In this document: in pieces, positions 38,269-46,396 of the stretch
Position numbering within the stretch: position 1 is the stretch's first letter
Layout: each line of letters begins with the position of its first letter
Assembly: GCF_045984285.3 (NCBI RefSeq)
Contig: NZ_JBJQIK030000002.1
Location: 1 to 64,000, forward strand
Length of the DNA stretch: 64,000 bases
Reading direction: 5' to 3'
From: Rugamonas sp045984285
GTDB lineage: Bacteria; Pseudomonadota; Gammaproteobacteria; Burkholderiales; Burkholderiaceae_D
Translations under genes and position numbers: made by a program
Notes under the pieces: model-generated
The model's database searches: none
Seen by the model: the letters and a program-made list of their open reading frames with translations, nothing else
Told to the model about the DNA's origin: nothing

Positions 38269-38784
38269 ATGAAACCACGCTACACCGTCGCGCTCAGCCT
38301 TCCCCTGCTCAGCACTACCGCGATGGCGGCCGACCTGGCCCTCAAAGTCGATATCCCGCAACTGAACGTCGCCGAATACCACCGCCCGTATATCGCGGCG
38401 TGGGTGGAAAACGGCGAGCAGAAGGTCGTCGCCAACCTGGCCGTGCTGTACGACACCAAGAAGCGCGACAACGCGGGCACCAAGTGGCTGAAGGACATGC
38501 GCCAGTGGTGGCGCAAGGCGGGCCGCGACATGACGATGCCGGTAGACGGCGTGAGCGGCGCCACCCGCGCGCCGGGCGAACACACGCTGACCTTCCCCGG
38601 CGCGAAGGATGCGCTGGCCAAGCTGCCGGCCGGCCAGTACACGCTGCTGGTGGAAGCCTCGCGCGAGGCGGGCGGCCGCGAAGTGGTGAAAGTGCCGTTC
38701 GCGTGGCCGCCGAAATCGGCGCAGGAAGTGCCGGTGAAGGGCAAGGAAGAACTGGGCAACGTCGTCGTTCAACTGAAACCGTAA
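38269..38784 (+). CDS. DUF2271 periplasmic protein, predicted flavinylated
   Basis: This 171-residue DUF2271 protein has a Sec signal peptide (cleavage after STTAMA) and a beta-rich body. Residues 93-99 read DGVSGAT, which fits the ApbE target motif Dx2[S/T]GA[S/T]; FMN would be attached to Thr99. The operon includes an ApbE enzyme, supporting this. It would then be the periplasmic electron carrier between the PepSY membrane protein and ferric siderophore. The motif is seen directly; the modification and role are inferred. Confidence 0.85.
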   Translation: MKPRYTVALSLPLLSTTAMAADLALKVDIPQLNVAEYHRPYIAAWVENGEQKVVANLAVLYDTKKRDNAGTKWLKDMRQWWRKAGRDMTMPVDGVSGATRAPGEHTLTFPGAKDALAKLPAGQYTLLVEASREAGGREVVKVPFAWPPKSAQEVPVKGKEELGNVVVQLKP

Positions 38785-38794
38785 GGAGCCGCGC

Positions 38795-39622
38795 ATGAAA
38801 CTGACCAAGACCCTCATCGCGCTGGCACTGGCCGGCGCCGCCTTCGGCGCGCAGGCGCACAAGCCGTGGCTGCTGCCGTCGTCCACCATGGTGGAGAGCA
38901 AGGAGCCATGGGTGACTTTCGATGCCGCCATTTCGGAAGACCTGTTCGACATCGACCACCAGCCGCTGAAGCTGGATGCCTTGACCGCGATCGGTCCGGA
39001 CGGTTCCGCCGTGCCGCTGCAGAACGCCCAGACCGGCCGCCTGCGCAGCACCTTCGATATCAGGATGGACAAGCCGGGCACCTACAAGGTGCAGCTGGTG
39101 CAGGAAAGCGTGATGGCCAGCTGGAAGGCGAACGGCGAAGTGAAGCGCTTCCGCGGCACCGAAGAGAAGTTCGCCACTGACGTTCCCGCCAACGCGGAGG
39201 AGCTGAAAGTGACGCGCACCAGCAGCCGCCTGGAATCCTTCGTCAGCGCCAACAAGACCGACGACGCCGTGTTCAAGCCGACCGGCAAGGGCCTGGAGCT
39301 GGTGCCGGTGACGCACCCGAACGATATGCGTGCCGGCGAGCAGGCCACCTGGCGCTTCCTGCTGGACGGCAAACCGGCCGCGAACCAGGCCTTCAGCCTG
39401 ATTCCGGGCGGCGTGCGCTATCGCGGCACGCTGGGCGAAATCCGCCATGCTACCGATACGAAAGGCGAAATCACCTTCACCATTCCGGCCGCCGGCATGT
39501 ACCTGGTGAGTTCCAGCTGGCCCGCAGTGGCACGTCCCGCGCAGCCGGCGCCTGGCCAGGCGCCGCAGATGCCGCCGCGCCGCGTGACGTACGCGGCCAC
39601 GGTTGAAGTGCTGCCGCAGTAA
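38795..39622 (+). CDS. DUF4198 periplasmic protein
   Basis: This 275-residue protein has a Sec signal peptide ending GAQA, so the mature chain should begin with His22 (HKPWLLPSS). The rest is beta-sandwich-like, in two parts, with a DIDHQPLK loop and a second domain near residues 150-275 (ATWRFLLDGKPA...TFTIPAAG). DUF4198 proteins resemble the periplasmic part of Ni/Co or iron uptake systems and have no proven function. An N-terminal His is compatible with metal binding. It is co-transcribed with DUF2271 (10-nt gap) and apbE. Confidence 0.85.
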   Translation: MKLTKTLIALALAGAAFGAQAHKPWLLPSSTMVESKEPWVTFDAAISEDLFDIDHQPLKLDALTAIGPDGSAVPLQNAQTGRLRSTFDIRMDKPGTYKVQLVQESVMASWKANGEVKRFRGTEEKFATDVPANAEELKVTRTSSRLESFVSANKTDDAVFKPTGKGLELVPVTHPNDMRAGEQATWRFLLDGKPAANQAFSLIPGGVRYRGTLGEIRHATDTKGEITFTIPAAGMYLVSSSWPAVARPAQPAPGQAPQMPPRRVTYAATVEVLPQ

Positions 39623-39630
39623 AGGTAACG

Positions 39631-40650
39631 ATGCCGCCAGCCGCCACGCGCCGGGTACTGCTGCCGCTGCAGATCTCGCAAGACCCGCCGCCTGCCGGCG
39701 GCGTGCTGCGCGAATTCCGCGGCGAGAGCATGGGCACCAGCTGGTCCGTACGGCTGGTGGCGGGCGGATCCAGCGCGGATTTCCAGGCCGGCCTGCAAGC
39801 GGAGCTTGACCGTGTGGTGGCGCAGATGAGCCATTGGGAGGCAGGTTCCGACCTGGGCCGCTTCAACCGCGCGCCTGCCGGTACCTGGCAGGTGCTTCCA
39901 GAAGAATTCTTCAAGGTGCTGTCCTTCGCCGCCGCGGTGGCGAACGTGACGGGCCGCGCCTGCGATCCCACGGCGGGCGTGCTGGTGAACCTGTGGGGCT
40001 TCGGTCCGGGCGGGCGTTTCGGCCAGCCGGATTTCGTGCCGCCCTCGCGCCAGGAAGCGCAGTCGCTGGCGGCCCAGCATGCGCGCACCAGCCTCGAACT
40101 GGATCCGCCGCGCCGCCGCGCTTTCCAGCCCGGCGGCATGCAGCTCGACCTCTCCGCCGTGGCCAAAGGCTATGGCGTGGATTGCCTCGCGCGCTACCTC
40201 GAAGGGCAGGGCGTGCGCGACTACCTGGTGGAAGTAGGCGGCGAACTGCGCGGCGCCGGCGTCAAGCAGGACGGCCTGCCATGGTGGGTAGCGCTGGAGC
40301 AGGTGGAGGGCTCCGGCGCAGAGGAAATCGTCGCCGCATTGCATGGCCTGGCGGTTGCCACCTCGGGCGACTATCGGCGCTACTTCACGCACGAAGGGCG
40401 GCGCGTCGCCCACACGATCGATCCGCGCAATGGCATGCCGGTGGCTAACGGCGTCGCATCGGTAACAGTGATCCACGAAGAATGCATGGCAGCCGATGCC
40501 TGGTCTACCGCGCTCACTGTACTGGGTGTGCGCGAAGGCCTGCTGCTGGCTGAACGCAAGGGCCTTGCCGCGCACTTCGTGGTGCGCGAAGGCGAAGGCC
40601 TGCGCGAGTATATGAGCAGCCGCTTCCGCGGCATGCTGGAACAAGAATGA
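39631..40650 (+). CDS. apbE: FAD:protein FMN transferase (ApbE family)
   Basis: This 339-residue enzyme transfers FMN from FAD to a Thr or Ser of target proteins. Typical motifs are present: MGTSWSVRL, DLSAVAKGYGVD, EVGGELRGAG, TSGDYRRY, HTIDPRNG and a late AADAWSTAL with metal-binding acid. Unlike most ApbE proteins it has no lipoprotein signal; the N-terminus (MPPAATRRVLLPLQISQ) is not hydrophobic enough for export. It is the modifying enzyme of the operon, and its likely target is the DUF2271 protein. It overlaps the reductase gene by 4 nt. Confidence 0.92.
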   Translation: MPPAATRRVLLPLQISQDPPPAGGVLREFRGESMGTSWSVRLVAGGSSADFQAGLQAELDRVVAQMSHWEAGSDLGRFNRAPAGTWQVLPEEFFKVLSFAAAVANVTGRACDPTAGVLVNLWGFGPGGRFGQPDFVPPSRQEAQSLAAQHARTSLELDPPRRRAFQPGGMQLDLSAVAKGYGVDCLARYLEGQGVRDYLVEVGGELRGAGVKQDGLPWWVALEQVEGSGAEEIVAALHGLAVATSGDYRRYFTHEGRRVAHTIDPRNGMPVANGVASVTVIHEECMAADAWSTALTVLGVREGLLLAERKGLAAHFVVREGEGLREYMSSRFRGMLEQE

Positions 40651-41999
40651 TCCTGACCAACGATACAACGCGGCTGGCGCTGACGGCCGCCTGCTTTGCA
40701 GGCTACGGCCTGGTGTGCCTGCTGCCTTACCTGCGCCAACGGCGCAAACGCGCTGCCGCGCGTGCCGAAGCGGAGCGGGGCGGCTGGCTGGTGGCCTACG
40801 CCAGCCAGACCGGCAATGCCGAAGAACTCGCGCAGCAGACTGCGGCCGCGCTGCGCCTTGCCGGCATCGCCGTGCGCACCATCGAATTATCCGCTGTCGA
40901 TGCCGCGGCCCTGCTGGGCGCTGAACGCGCACTGTTCATCGTGAGCACCTATGGCGAAGGCGATGCGCCCGATGCGGGAGCCGGTTTCGCCAGCCGGCTG
41001 ATGACGCGCGAACTGGCGCTGCCGAACCTGCACTACGCCGTGCTGGCGCTGGGCGACAGCAGCTACAGCCACTTCTGCGGCTTCGGCCGTGCGCTGGACG
41101 GCTGGCTGGCGGCACAGGGCGCGCAGCCGCTGTTCGGGCGCATCGAGGTGGACCGCAGCAGCGCCGTATCGATCAGCCACTGGCGCCAGCAGCTGAGCCA
41201 CCTGGCCGGCACCAGCGATGCGCCGGACTGGGGCGCCCCGGCCTTCGCCGGCTGGCGCCTGGCCGCGCGCCGCATCGTCAATCCGGGCAGCGCCGGTGCG
41301 CCGCTCGCGCACCTGGAACTGGAACCGGCCGACGCCGCGCTGCCGGACTGGCAGTCCGGCGACCTGGCGCAGCTTGCGCCGCCGTCGGATCCCGAACATG
41401 CGCGCGACTATTCCATCGCTTCCATTCCGGCCGATGGCCGCGTGCACCTGCTGGTGCGCCTGCACACGCATGCGGACGGCTCGCACGGCGCGGCATCCGG
41501 CTGGCTGCACCAGGCCGCGCTGGGCACCATTGTGCCGCTGCGCCTGCGCCAGCACCGCCGTTTCCGCCTCGAAGAGAATGCGGCCCGTCCGCTGGTCCTG
41601 ATCGGCAATGGCAGCGGCATGGCGGGCCTGCGCGGCCACCTGAAGGCGCGCGTGCGCGCAGGCCTGGGCCGCAACTGGCTGCTGTTCGGCGAACGCAATG
41701 CCGCGCACGACGCTCACTACGGCGATGAGCTGCAGTCCTGGCGCAATGCCGGCCTGCTGGAACGCAGCGATTTTGCCTGGTCGCGCGACGCAGGCGCAAC
41801 GGCGCGCTATGTGCAGGACCTGCTGCCGCTGAACGCGGCACCCCTGCGCGCATGGCTTGCCGATGGCGCGGCCATCTACGTCTGCGGCAGCCTGGATGGC
41901 ATGGCGGCAGGAGTGGATGCGGCGCTGCGTGAAGTGCTGGGTGATGCTGCGCTGAATGCGCTGGCGGAAGAGGGGCGCTACCGGCGCGACGTGTACTGA
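40647..41999 (+). CDS. membrane-anchored flavodoxin / NADPH reductase (sulfite-reductase alpha-like)
   Basis: This 450-residue diflavin reductase starts with one membrane anchor (residues 9-28). A flavodoxin domain follows (ASQTGNAEELA, STYGEGDAPD, LALGDSSYSHFC; residues 46-190), then an FAD/NADPH reductase domain (RDYSIAS for FAD, GNGSGMAGLRGHL and YVCGSLDGMAAGV for NADPH, C-terminal RRDVY). This is cytochrome-P450-reductase architecture. The anchor places it on the cytoplasmic face, where it could pass electrons from NADPH into the PepSY membrane protein. It closes the iron operon. Confidence 0.9.
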   Translation: MILTNDTTRLALTAACFAGYGLVCLLPYLRQRRKRAAARAEAERGGWLVAYASQTGNAEELAQQTAAALRLAGIAVRTIELSAVDAAALLGAERALFIVSTYGEGDAPDAGAGFASRLMTRELALPNLHYAVLALGDSSYSHFCGFGRALDGWLAAQGAQPLFGRIEVDRSSAVSISHWRQQLSHLAGTSDAPDWGAPAFAGWRLAARRIVNPGSAGAPLAHLELEPADAALPDWQSGDLAQLAPPSDPEHARDYSIASIPADGRVHLLVRLHTHADGSHGAASGWLHQAALGTIVPLRLRQHRRFRLEENAARPLVLIGNGSGMAGLRGHLKARVRAGLGRNWLLFGERNAAHDAHYGDELQSWRNAGLLERSDFAWSRDAGATARYVQDLLPLNAAPLRAWLADGAAIYVCGSLDGMAAGVDAALREVLGDAALNALAEEGRYRRDVY

Positions 42000-42021
42000 A
42001 ACACGCCGCGGCCCTTGCGGC

Positions 42022-43266
42022 TCAGGGCGCCAGTTCTTCCAGCCCGCGTTGCAGGCTGGAGATGCTGGGGTTTTCCACGAACACGCAGCGTTTGCCGGTG
42101 CGCTTGCAGAAGTCCTTCACGCGCCAATAGGCGCTGTGGCTTATACAGCCGGTCTGGCAGATCACGAGATCGGCCGCCGCCAAGCTGGATTCCAGCTTGC
42201 CCACATTGTCTTCCAGCCCGCCGTCGTGGTGCGCAAACTGGGCGCCGCTGCGTTCCACCAGCATGCGGTAGCTGGCCACGCTGCCGTTGCGCCCGCCCAC
42301 ACAGAGCACGCTGCGTTCGGCCAGCTGCGGCAGCAGCGGTGCGCCTTCCGGCGGTAGTTCTTCGTCCAGGGCGGCCAGTGCCGAAGCGCGCGCAATATGC
42401 GCCGGGTCGCCGCCGCCGTGCGCCGCCTGCGCCGTAACGCGTGCCGCTTCCCCGGCAGCCGCGCGGGCCGCATGCGCCTCCGCCAGCTCGCGTTTGAGCT
42501 CCTGCATCTGCTGGCGCGCCTGCTGCTCGCGTTCCGCGCTCAGTGCCGCCTGCTGCTGCAGCCGTTGGCGGTTCGCCAGACCCGGTATCGAGTTGCGCAG
42601 CTGTTCCAGTTCCTGGCGCAGCGAATCGATCATGCTGTCGCGCCCGACCAGCTGGGCGCGCAGCTGCATGGCCTGCGTGGCATGGCGCTCCTGTTCCGCC
42701 GTGCGTTCCAGCTGCATGGCCGCGCTGCGCTGCTGCAGGCGCGCCAGTTCCTGCTCCAGCTGCGCCTTTTCTTCGACCACCGCATTGAAATGTTTGATGT
42801 CGGCCCGTGCACAGGCGCCCGCCTGGTGCTGGATCATGTGCAGGTCGCGGCACATTTTCTCTTCCAGCTGCGGCGTGCAGCGGGCATGCGTGAGGCCGGC
42901 CCAGAAGGCGCCGGACACGTCGCCGCCGGCGACAGCGGCACGCCACAGCGCCTCCAGCTGCTCCGTGCTGCGGGCAGCGCGGAAGCGCAGCAGCACGGTG
43001 GCGTAGCGGCGCTCCAGCTCCTTCTGCACCGCTTCCGACAGCCGGTTGCGGGCGCCGCATTCGCTGACCACGCCCACATGGACTTCATAGTCGTCGGCCA
43101 CCACGGTGCCGCCGGTTACCTTGCCCACCAGCTTGCGCAGGCTGGCCAGCGGCAGGCCCACACCGATCAGGGGGCAGTGGCAGGTATGGCCCAGTTCCCA
43201 GATGCGGCGGCGGCGCGAAGTGCCGCCATCGCCCGCATTCGCGGGCGTGTCGTGTCGATCGCACAT
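42022..43266 (-). CDS. DUF2325 protein with coiled coil
   Basis: This 414-residue cytosolic protein has three parts. The N-terminal third holds several Cys/His (LGHTCHCPL near residue 28, CRDLHMIQHQAGACAR near 140). A long coiled coil runs through residues 160-300. The C-terminal DUF2325 domain (VLCVGGRNGSVASYR, HDGGLEDN, ICQTGCISHSAYWRVK, residues 320-414) is Rossmann-like. It is the last gene of the hemP operon, 19 nt after the small middle gene. Function is unknown; a heme- or iron-linked regulatory role is suggested only by context and by the Cys/His-rich start. Confidence 0.8.
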   Translation of the reverse strand: MCDRHDTPANAGDGGTSRRRRIWELGHTCHCPLIGVGLPLASLRKLVGKVTGGTVVADDYEVHVGVVSECGARNRLSEAVQKELERRYATVLLRFRAARSTEQLEALWRAAVAGGDVSGAFWAGLTHARCTPQLEEKMCRDLHMIQHQAGACARADIKHFNAVVEEKAQLEQELARLQQRSAAMQLERTAEQERHATQAMQLRAQLVGRDSMIDSLRQELEQLRNSIPGLANRQRLQQQAALSAEREQQARQQMQELKRELAEAHAARAAAGEAARVTAQAAHGGGDPAHIARASALAALDEELPPEGAPLLPQLAERSVLCVGGRNGSVASYRMLVERSGAQFAHHDGGLEDNVGKLESSLAAADLVICQTGCISHSAYWRVKDFCKRTGKRCVFVENPSISSLQRGLEELAP

Positions 43267-43285
43267 GATGGATAGCCCCGGGGCT

Positions 43286-43618
43286 TTACGCGGCCTGCGG
43301 GGCAGGGCGGTTGCGGGTCATGATGCGGCTCAAAAAGCCGCTATCGTCCTTCGGCGGCGGCAGCGAACGCTCCACCACGGCGGCCCACTGTTCGGACAGT
43401 TGCTGGCAGGTGGCGCTCAGCACCGGCGCCAGATCGGGCAGGCTGGCCAGGGCCTTCAGGTGGCGCTCGATGACCGAGGCCAGCTTGACGCAGGCGCCAC
43501 GGTCGGCGCTGGCGGTGTAGTGCGACATCAGGTGCAGGACGGCGCTCAGCATCAGCTCGGGCTGGTGGCCGTGCTGGACAGGGGCGGCAAAAATCGGATC
43601 GGTGTGCTCGATAGCCAT
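43286..43618 (-). CDS. small protein between hemP and DUF2325, unknown
   Basis: This 110-residue protein appears helical and soluble (LMLSAVLHLMSHYTA, LASVIERHLKALASLP), ending with a short basic/Pro tail. It has no signal or membrane segment, and I recognise no domain. AGGAGAGT lies upstream of the ATG. It sits in the hemP-DUF2325 operon with gaps of 73 and 19 nt, so it is likely iron-regulated with them. Confidence 0.7.
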   Translation of the reverse strand: MAIEHTDPIFAAPVQHGHQPELMLSAVLHLMSHYTASADRGACVKLASVIERHLKALASLPDLAPVLSATCQQLSEQWAAVVERSLPPPKDDSGFLSRIMTRNRPAPQAA

Positions 43619-43691
43619 AGGGACTCTCCTGGGGAGTGGTCGCTGGCTACCGCGGGGAAGCGGATGGCTGGCTTGGGGAATGAAACGGGGA

Positions 43692-43895
43692 TCAGGCGGT
43701 CAGGATCAGCTTGTTCAGCTGGGTGATGCGCAGGCGGTAGATACGGCCGCCGTGCTCGATTTCGACTTCCCGCTGGTCCTGCATGAGGCTGGCGGTGGTG
43801 AAACGGCGCACGGGCGCGGCAGCCGCTGGAGCGGCCGGGCTGGCCGGTGTCGCCAGCGCCGCGGCAGCGGGGGTCGGAGCGGTCGTGGTGGTCAT
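43692..43895 (-). CDS. hemP: hemin uptake protein HemP
   Basis: This 67-residue protein has an Ala/Pro-rich start and the conserved HemP core ASLMQDQREVEIEHGGRIYR, then LRITQLNKLILTA at the C-terminus. HemP (HmuP) proteins activate heme-receptor genes or help heme uptake in proteobacteria. GGAATA precedes the ATG, and a Fur-like site lies just upstream. Longer readings in the same frame are not supported. It opens an operon with the 110-residue gene and DUF2325. Confidence 0.87.
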   Translation of the reverse strand: MTTTTAPTPAAAALATPASPAAPAAAAPVRRFTTASLMQDQREVEIEHGGRIYRLRITQLNKLILTA

Positions 43896-43908
43896 AAGGT
43901 ATTCCTCT

Positions 43909-43929
43909 AAATAAGAATCATTCGCATTT
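43909..43929. promoter_or_regulatory. Fur-like box upstream of hemP
   Basis: AAATAAGAATCATTCGCATTT contains the AATCATT half of the Fur consensus and partial matches on either side, 14 nt before the hemP start. hemP genes are classic Fur targets in Burkholderiales. Confidence 0.6.
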
Positions 43930-43982
43930 GAATTATTGGGCAGGCGTGCCGGAAACGCAAGCGATTTCTGCGCAGACGAGAA

Positions 43983-44009
43983 AATAAAAAAGGCCCGCCG
44001 AAGCGGGCC
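43983..44009 (-). terminator. intrinsic terminator of the Crp/Fnr regulator gene
   Basis: On the minus strand GGCCCGC, loop TTCG, GCGGGCC is followed by TTTTTTATTTT, 30 nt after the regulator stop codon. Confidence 0.85.
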
Positions 44010-44035
44010 AAGCTGGGTAAAGCCGGGGTAAATCT

Positions 44036-44884
44036 TTACACTGCCGCCACCAGCTGCACGGGAGCGGCCAGGGCTTCGGCTTCCTTGCGCGGCAGGGCCG
44101 CGGCCCCTTTGCCGCGCGAGCGCGAGGGCGGCAGGCGGCGCAGGGTCTTCAGCGCCTCCGGGTCCTTGATGCCGATGGTGCGCTGGTCCACGGTGATCAG
44201 GCCGATCTCGTTGAAGGCCGACAGGGTGCGGCTCACCGTTTCCAGCGTGAGGCCGAGATAGCTGCCGATTTCGTGGCGCGTCATGCGCAGGTTGAACAGC
44301 TTGCTCGAATAACCCATTTGCGCGAAGCGGTCCGCCAGCGAGATCAGGAAGCGCGCCACGCGCGCCTCGGCGCTGAGGGCGCCCAGCATGCCGATCATGG
44401 CCTGCTCGCGCACCAGCTCGCGGCTCATCACGCCGTACATCATGTTTTCCAGCTCCAGGTGCACGCGGCCCAGCGCCGTCAGCTTCTTGAAGGGCAGCAG
44501 GATCAGGTCGCAATCGGACAGGGCCACCGCCTCGGAAGCGTAGTGGCGGGTGTGGATGCCGTCCACGCCCAGCATGTCGCCCTTCATCGGGAAGCTCAGC
44601 ACCTGCTCGTTGCCGAATTCGTCGATCAGCACCGTTTTCAGGAAGCCCGAATTGACGATGTACAGGGTGTCGAAGGCCTGGCCGATGGTGTGGATGCGCT
44701 GGCCTGTTTTGAATTGCACGTGCTGGAACAGCAGCTCGTCGGTGTGGATATTGCAGGCGGGAATGCGAAGCAGGTCGCAGACTTCTTTCAGGTTGGACCA
44801 GAGCCGGCCTTGGCGCTGGCGGCCGGCCTCCATCACGGTCGAAGGGCTGACGGCACGCAGGTCGCTGGTATGCATGGGGGGCAT
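44036..44884 (-). CDS. Crp/Fnr family transcription regulator, FNR-type DNA reading
   Basis: This 282-residue regulator has a cyclic-nucleotide-like sensor domain (residues 48-165), a long dimer helix and a winged helix with LGLTLETVSRTL (residues 222-233). The ExxSR pattern in it is that of FNR, which reads TTGAT-N4-ATCAA. Cysteines are C36, C44 and C125; a canonical FNR 4Fe-4S site needs four, with a different N-terminal spacing, so oxygen sensing is doubtful. The 45-residue tail is Ala/Lys-rich. AGGAG lies 8 nt upstream of ATG 44884. A perfect FNR box lies 1.5 kb away upstream of the stress-protein gene. Confidence 0.88.
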   Translation of the reverse strand: MPPMHTSDLRAVSPSTVMEAGRQRQGRLWSNLKEVCDLLRIPACNIHTDELLFQHVQFKTGQRIHTIGQAFDTLYIVNSGFLKTVLIDEFGNEQVLSFPMKGDMLGVDGIHTRHYASEAVALSDCDLILLPFKKLTALGRVHLELENMMYGVMSRELVREQAMIGMLGALSAEARVARFLISLADRFAQMGYSSKLFNLRMTRHEIGSYLGLTLETVSRTLSAFNEIGLITVDQRTIGIKDPEALKTLRRLPPSRSRGKGAAALPRKEAEALAAPVQLVAAV

Positions 44885-45036
44885 GCTGTTCTCCTGTTCA
44901 GGTCATCCGGTTTGGGTTTCTTATGCCGATGCCGCCGGTATATCGATCTAGCCTGGAGGCAACGTGCTTGGGATGGTTTCAGTATGCCAACTAGGGGGTA
45001 GGAATGATATCGGTATGCGCTGAATATGCCCGTAGG

Positions 45037-45086
45037 AGCCCGCGGGCATTTGTAGGAATAGTCCGACGCAAAGCTCCTTGCGGGCT
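45037..45086 (-). other. long-loop hairpin after the NarL-type regulator
   Basis: AGCCCGC (45037-45043) pairs with GCGGGCT (45080-45086), the right arm overlapping the stop codon of the regulator. There is no T-run, so it is at most a weak terminator or a 3' structural element. Confidence 0.3.
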
Positions 45087-45729
45087 AAGTTTTGAACGGC
45101 GATAGCAGCTTGTGCGCGACTGCGTATTGAACCATTTCAGAGAGCGAGCTCATGCCCATTTTCTGCATGATGCGCGTCTTGTGCGTGCTCACCGTTTTCA
45201 CGCTCAGGTGCAGGCCGTTGGCGATTTCGGTGATGGTCTTGCCCGACACCAGCAGCGAGAACACTTCGAACTCGCGGTCCGACAGCTGCTTGTGCAGCAG
45301 GCTCTCGTTGGGCGTCATGATGTTGAGGGCCAGTTGTTCGGCCACCTCGGTGCTGATGTAAGGGCGTCCGGACGCCACTTTGCGGATCGCGCCCACCAGC
45401 TGGGTGCCGGCCGATTCCTTGGTGAGATAGCCCTGGGCTCCGGCGCGTATGGCGCGCACGGCGTATTGTTCTTCCTCGTGCATGGTGAGGATGAGCACGG
45501 CCAGCTTGGGCGCTTCGCCGCGGATCTGGCGGATCAGGTCCACCCCGCTGCGGCCGGGCATCGAGAGGTCGAGCAGCAGCAGGTCGAAGCCGCCCTGGCG
45601 CACATGGCGCAAGACTTCGAAGCCATCGGTCGCTTCGCCGACGATGTCGATGTCCTGCGCACCGTCGAGAATGCGCTTGAGCCCTTCGCGCATGATCGTA
45701 TGGTCATCGGCAATAACAATTCTTATCAT
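45085..45729 (-). CDS. NarL/FixJ-family response regulator
   Basis: This 214-residue protein has a receiver domain with phospho-acceptor Asp54 (LLLDLSMPGRSG), Thr and Lys switch residues (LILTMHEEEQ, YLTKESA), and a LuxR-type helix-turn-helix (LSDREFEVFSLLVSGKTITE...VKTVSTHKTRI, residues 148-205). No partner kinase is adjacent. It lies between the FNR-type regulator and the universal stress protein gene, both on the same strand, suggesting a redox or stress circuit; that link is inferred. Confidence 0.93.
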   Translation of the reverse strand: MIRIVIADDHTIMREGLKRILDGAQDIDIVGEATDGFEVLRHVRQGGFDLLLLDLSMPGRSGVDLIRQIRGEAPKLAVLILTMHEEEQYAVRAIRAGAQGYLTKESAGTQLVGAIRKVASGRPYISTEVAEQLALNIMTPNESLLHKQLSDREFEVFSLLVSGKTITEIANGLHLSVKTVSTHKTRIMQKMGMSSLSEMVQYAVAHKLLSPFKT

Positions 45730-45846
45730 TCTTATGGGCCCGGTGATCAGTAACTGTGGATTACATTATTGCACCAACTATTATTCAAAAGATAGCTGGG
45801 TGATGCCTGTTTTGCGGCACAGCACCGAGGAAAATCGTTTACCTGT

Positions 45847-46314
45847 CTAATCAGGCAGCGGTTCTTTAAGCAAGCGGTGCACCAGAACGGGAATCCGGGT
45901 ATGCGACAGTACCTTATTGGTTACGCTGCCCAGCAGCAGCTGGCCGAAACCGCTGCGCCCGTGCGAGCCGATGAAAATGAGGTCGCAGCCATGGCTTTGC
46001 GCCACTTCCACAATTTTCGTGGCGGCGCTTTCCGAGAAGGCCGTCATCGCCTCGCAGCGCACGCCCTTCTTCGCGCAGGAATCGACGATGGACTGGGTAT
46101 GCTCGGCCCCGGCGCGCGCCATCGCGGCGCGGTATTCCTCCTCGCTGGGGTAGCTGGGCGGAATGATCTCCACATAAATGGGGTACTGGTATTCCGGCGC
46201 AACGAACAGGGCCAGCACTTCGGCGCCCATCTGCTGGGCGAAAGCCACGCCGGCGCAGGCCGTCATACGGGATACGGCGGAACCATCGGTGGTAACGAGG
46301 ATCTTACGGTACAT
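45847..46314 (-). CDS. universal stress protein (UspA family)
   Basis: This 155-residue single-domain Usp has the ATP-binding motif G-x2-G-x9-G-S (GSHGRSGFGQLLLGS) and the opening MYRKILVTTDGS. Proteins of this type are induced by oxygen limitation or growth arrest. I start at ATG 46314 because AAAGGAGG lies 6 nt upstream; a longer reading passes through the promoter region. A TACAAT box and a perfect FNR site lie upstream, so control by the neighbouring FNR-type regulator is plausible. Confidence 0.92.
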   Translation of the reverse strand: MYRKILVTTDGSAVSRMTACAGVAFAQQMGAEVLALFVAPEYQYPIYVEIIPPSYPSEEEYRAAMARAGAEHTQSIVDSCAKKGVRCEAMTAFSESAATKIVEVAQSHGCDLIFIGSHGRSGFGQLLLGSVTNKVLSHTRIPVLVHRLLKEPLPD

Positions 46315-46356
46315 GACAGCCTCCTTTAAGTCTAAAAGAGTCAGGTGCCCGCTTTC

Positions 46357-46362
46357 ATTGTA
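46357..46362 (-). promoter_or_regulatory. probable -10 box of the universal stress protein gene
   Basis: TACAAT on the minus strand, 43 nt upstream of the usp start. The FNR box centre lies about 53 nt upstream of the expected transcription start, between the usual class I and class II positions. Confidence 0.45.
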
Positions 46363-46396
46363 GCCGCATTTGCAAGCCTTGCCAGCTTGGAAAGAC

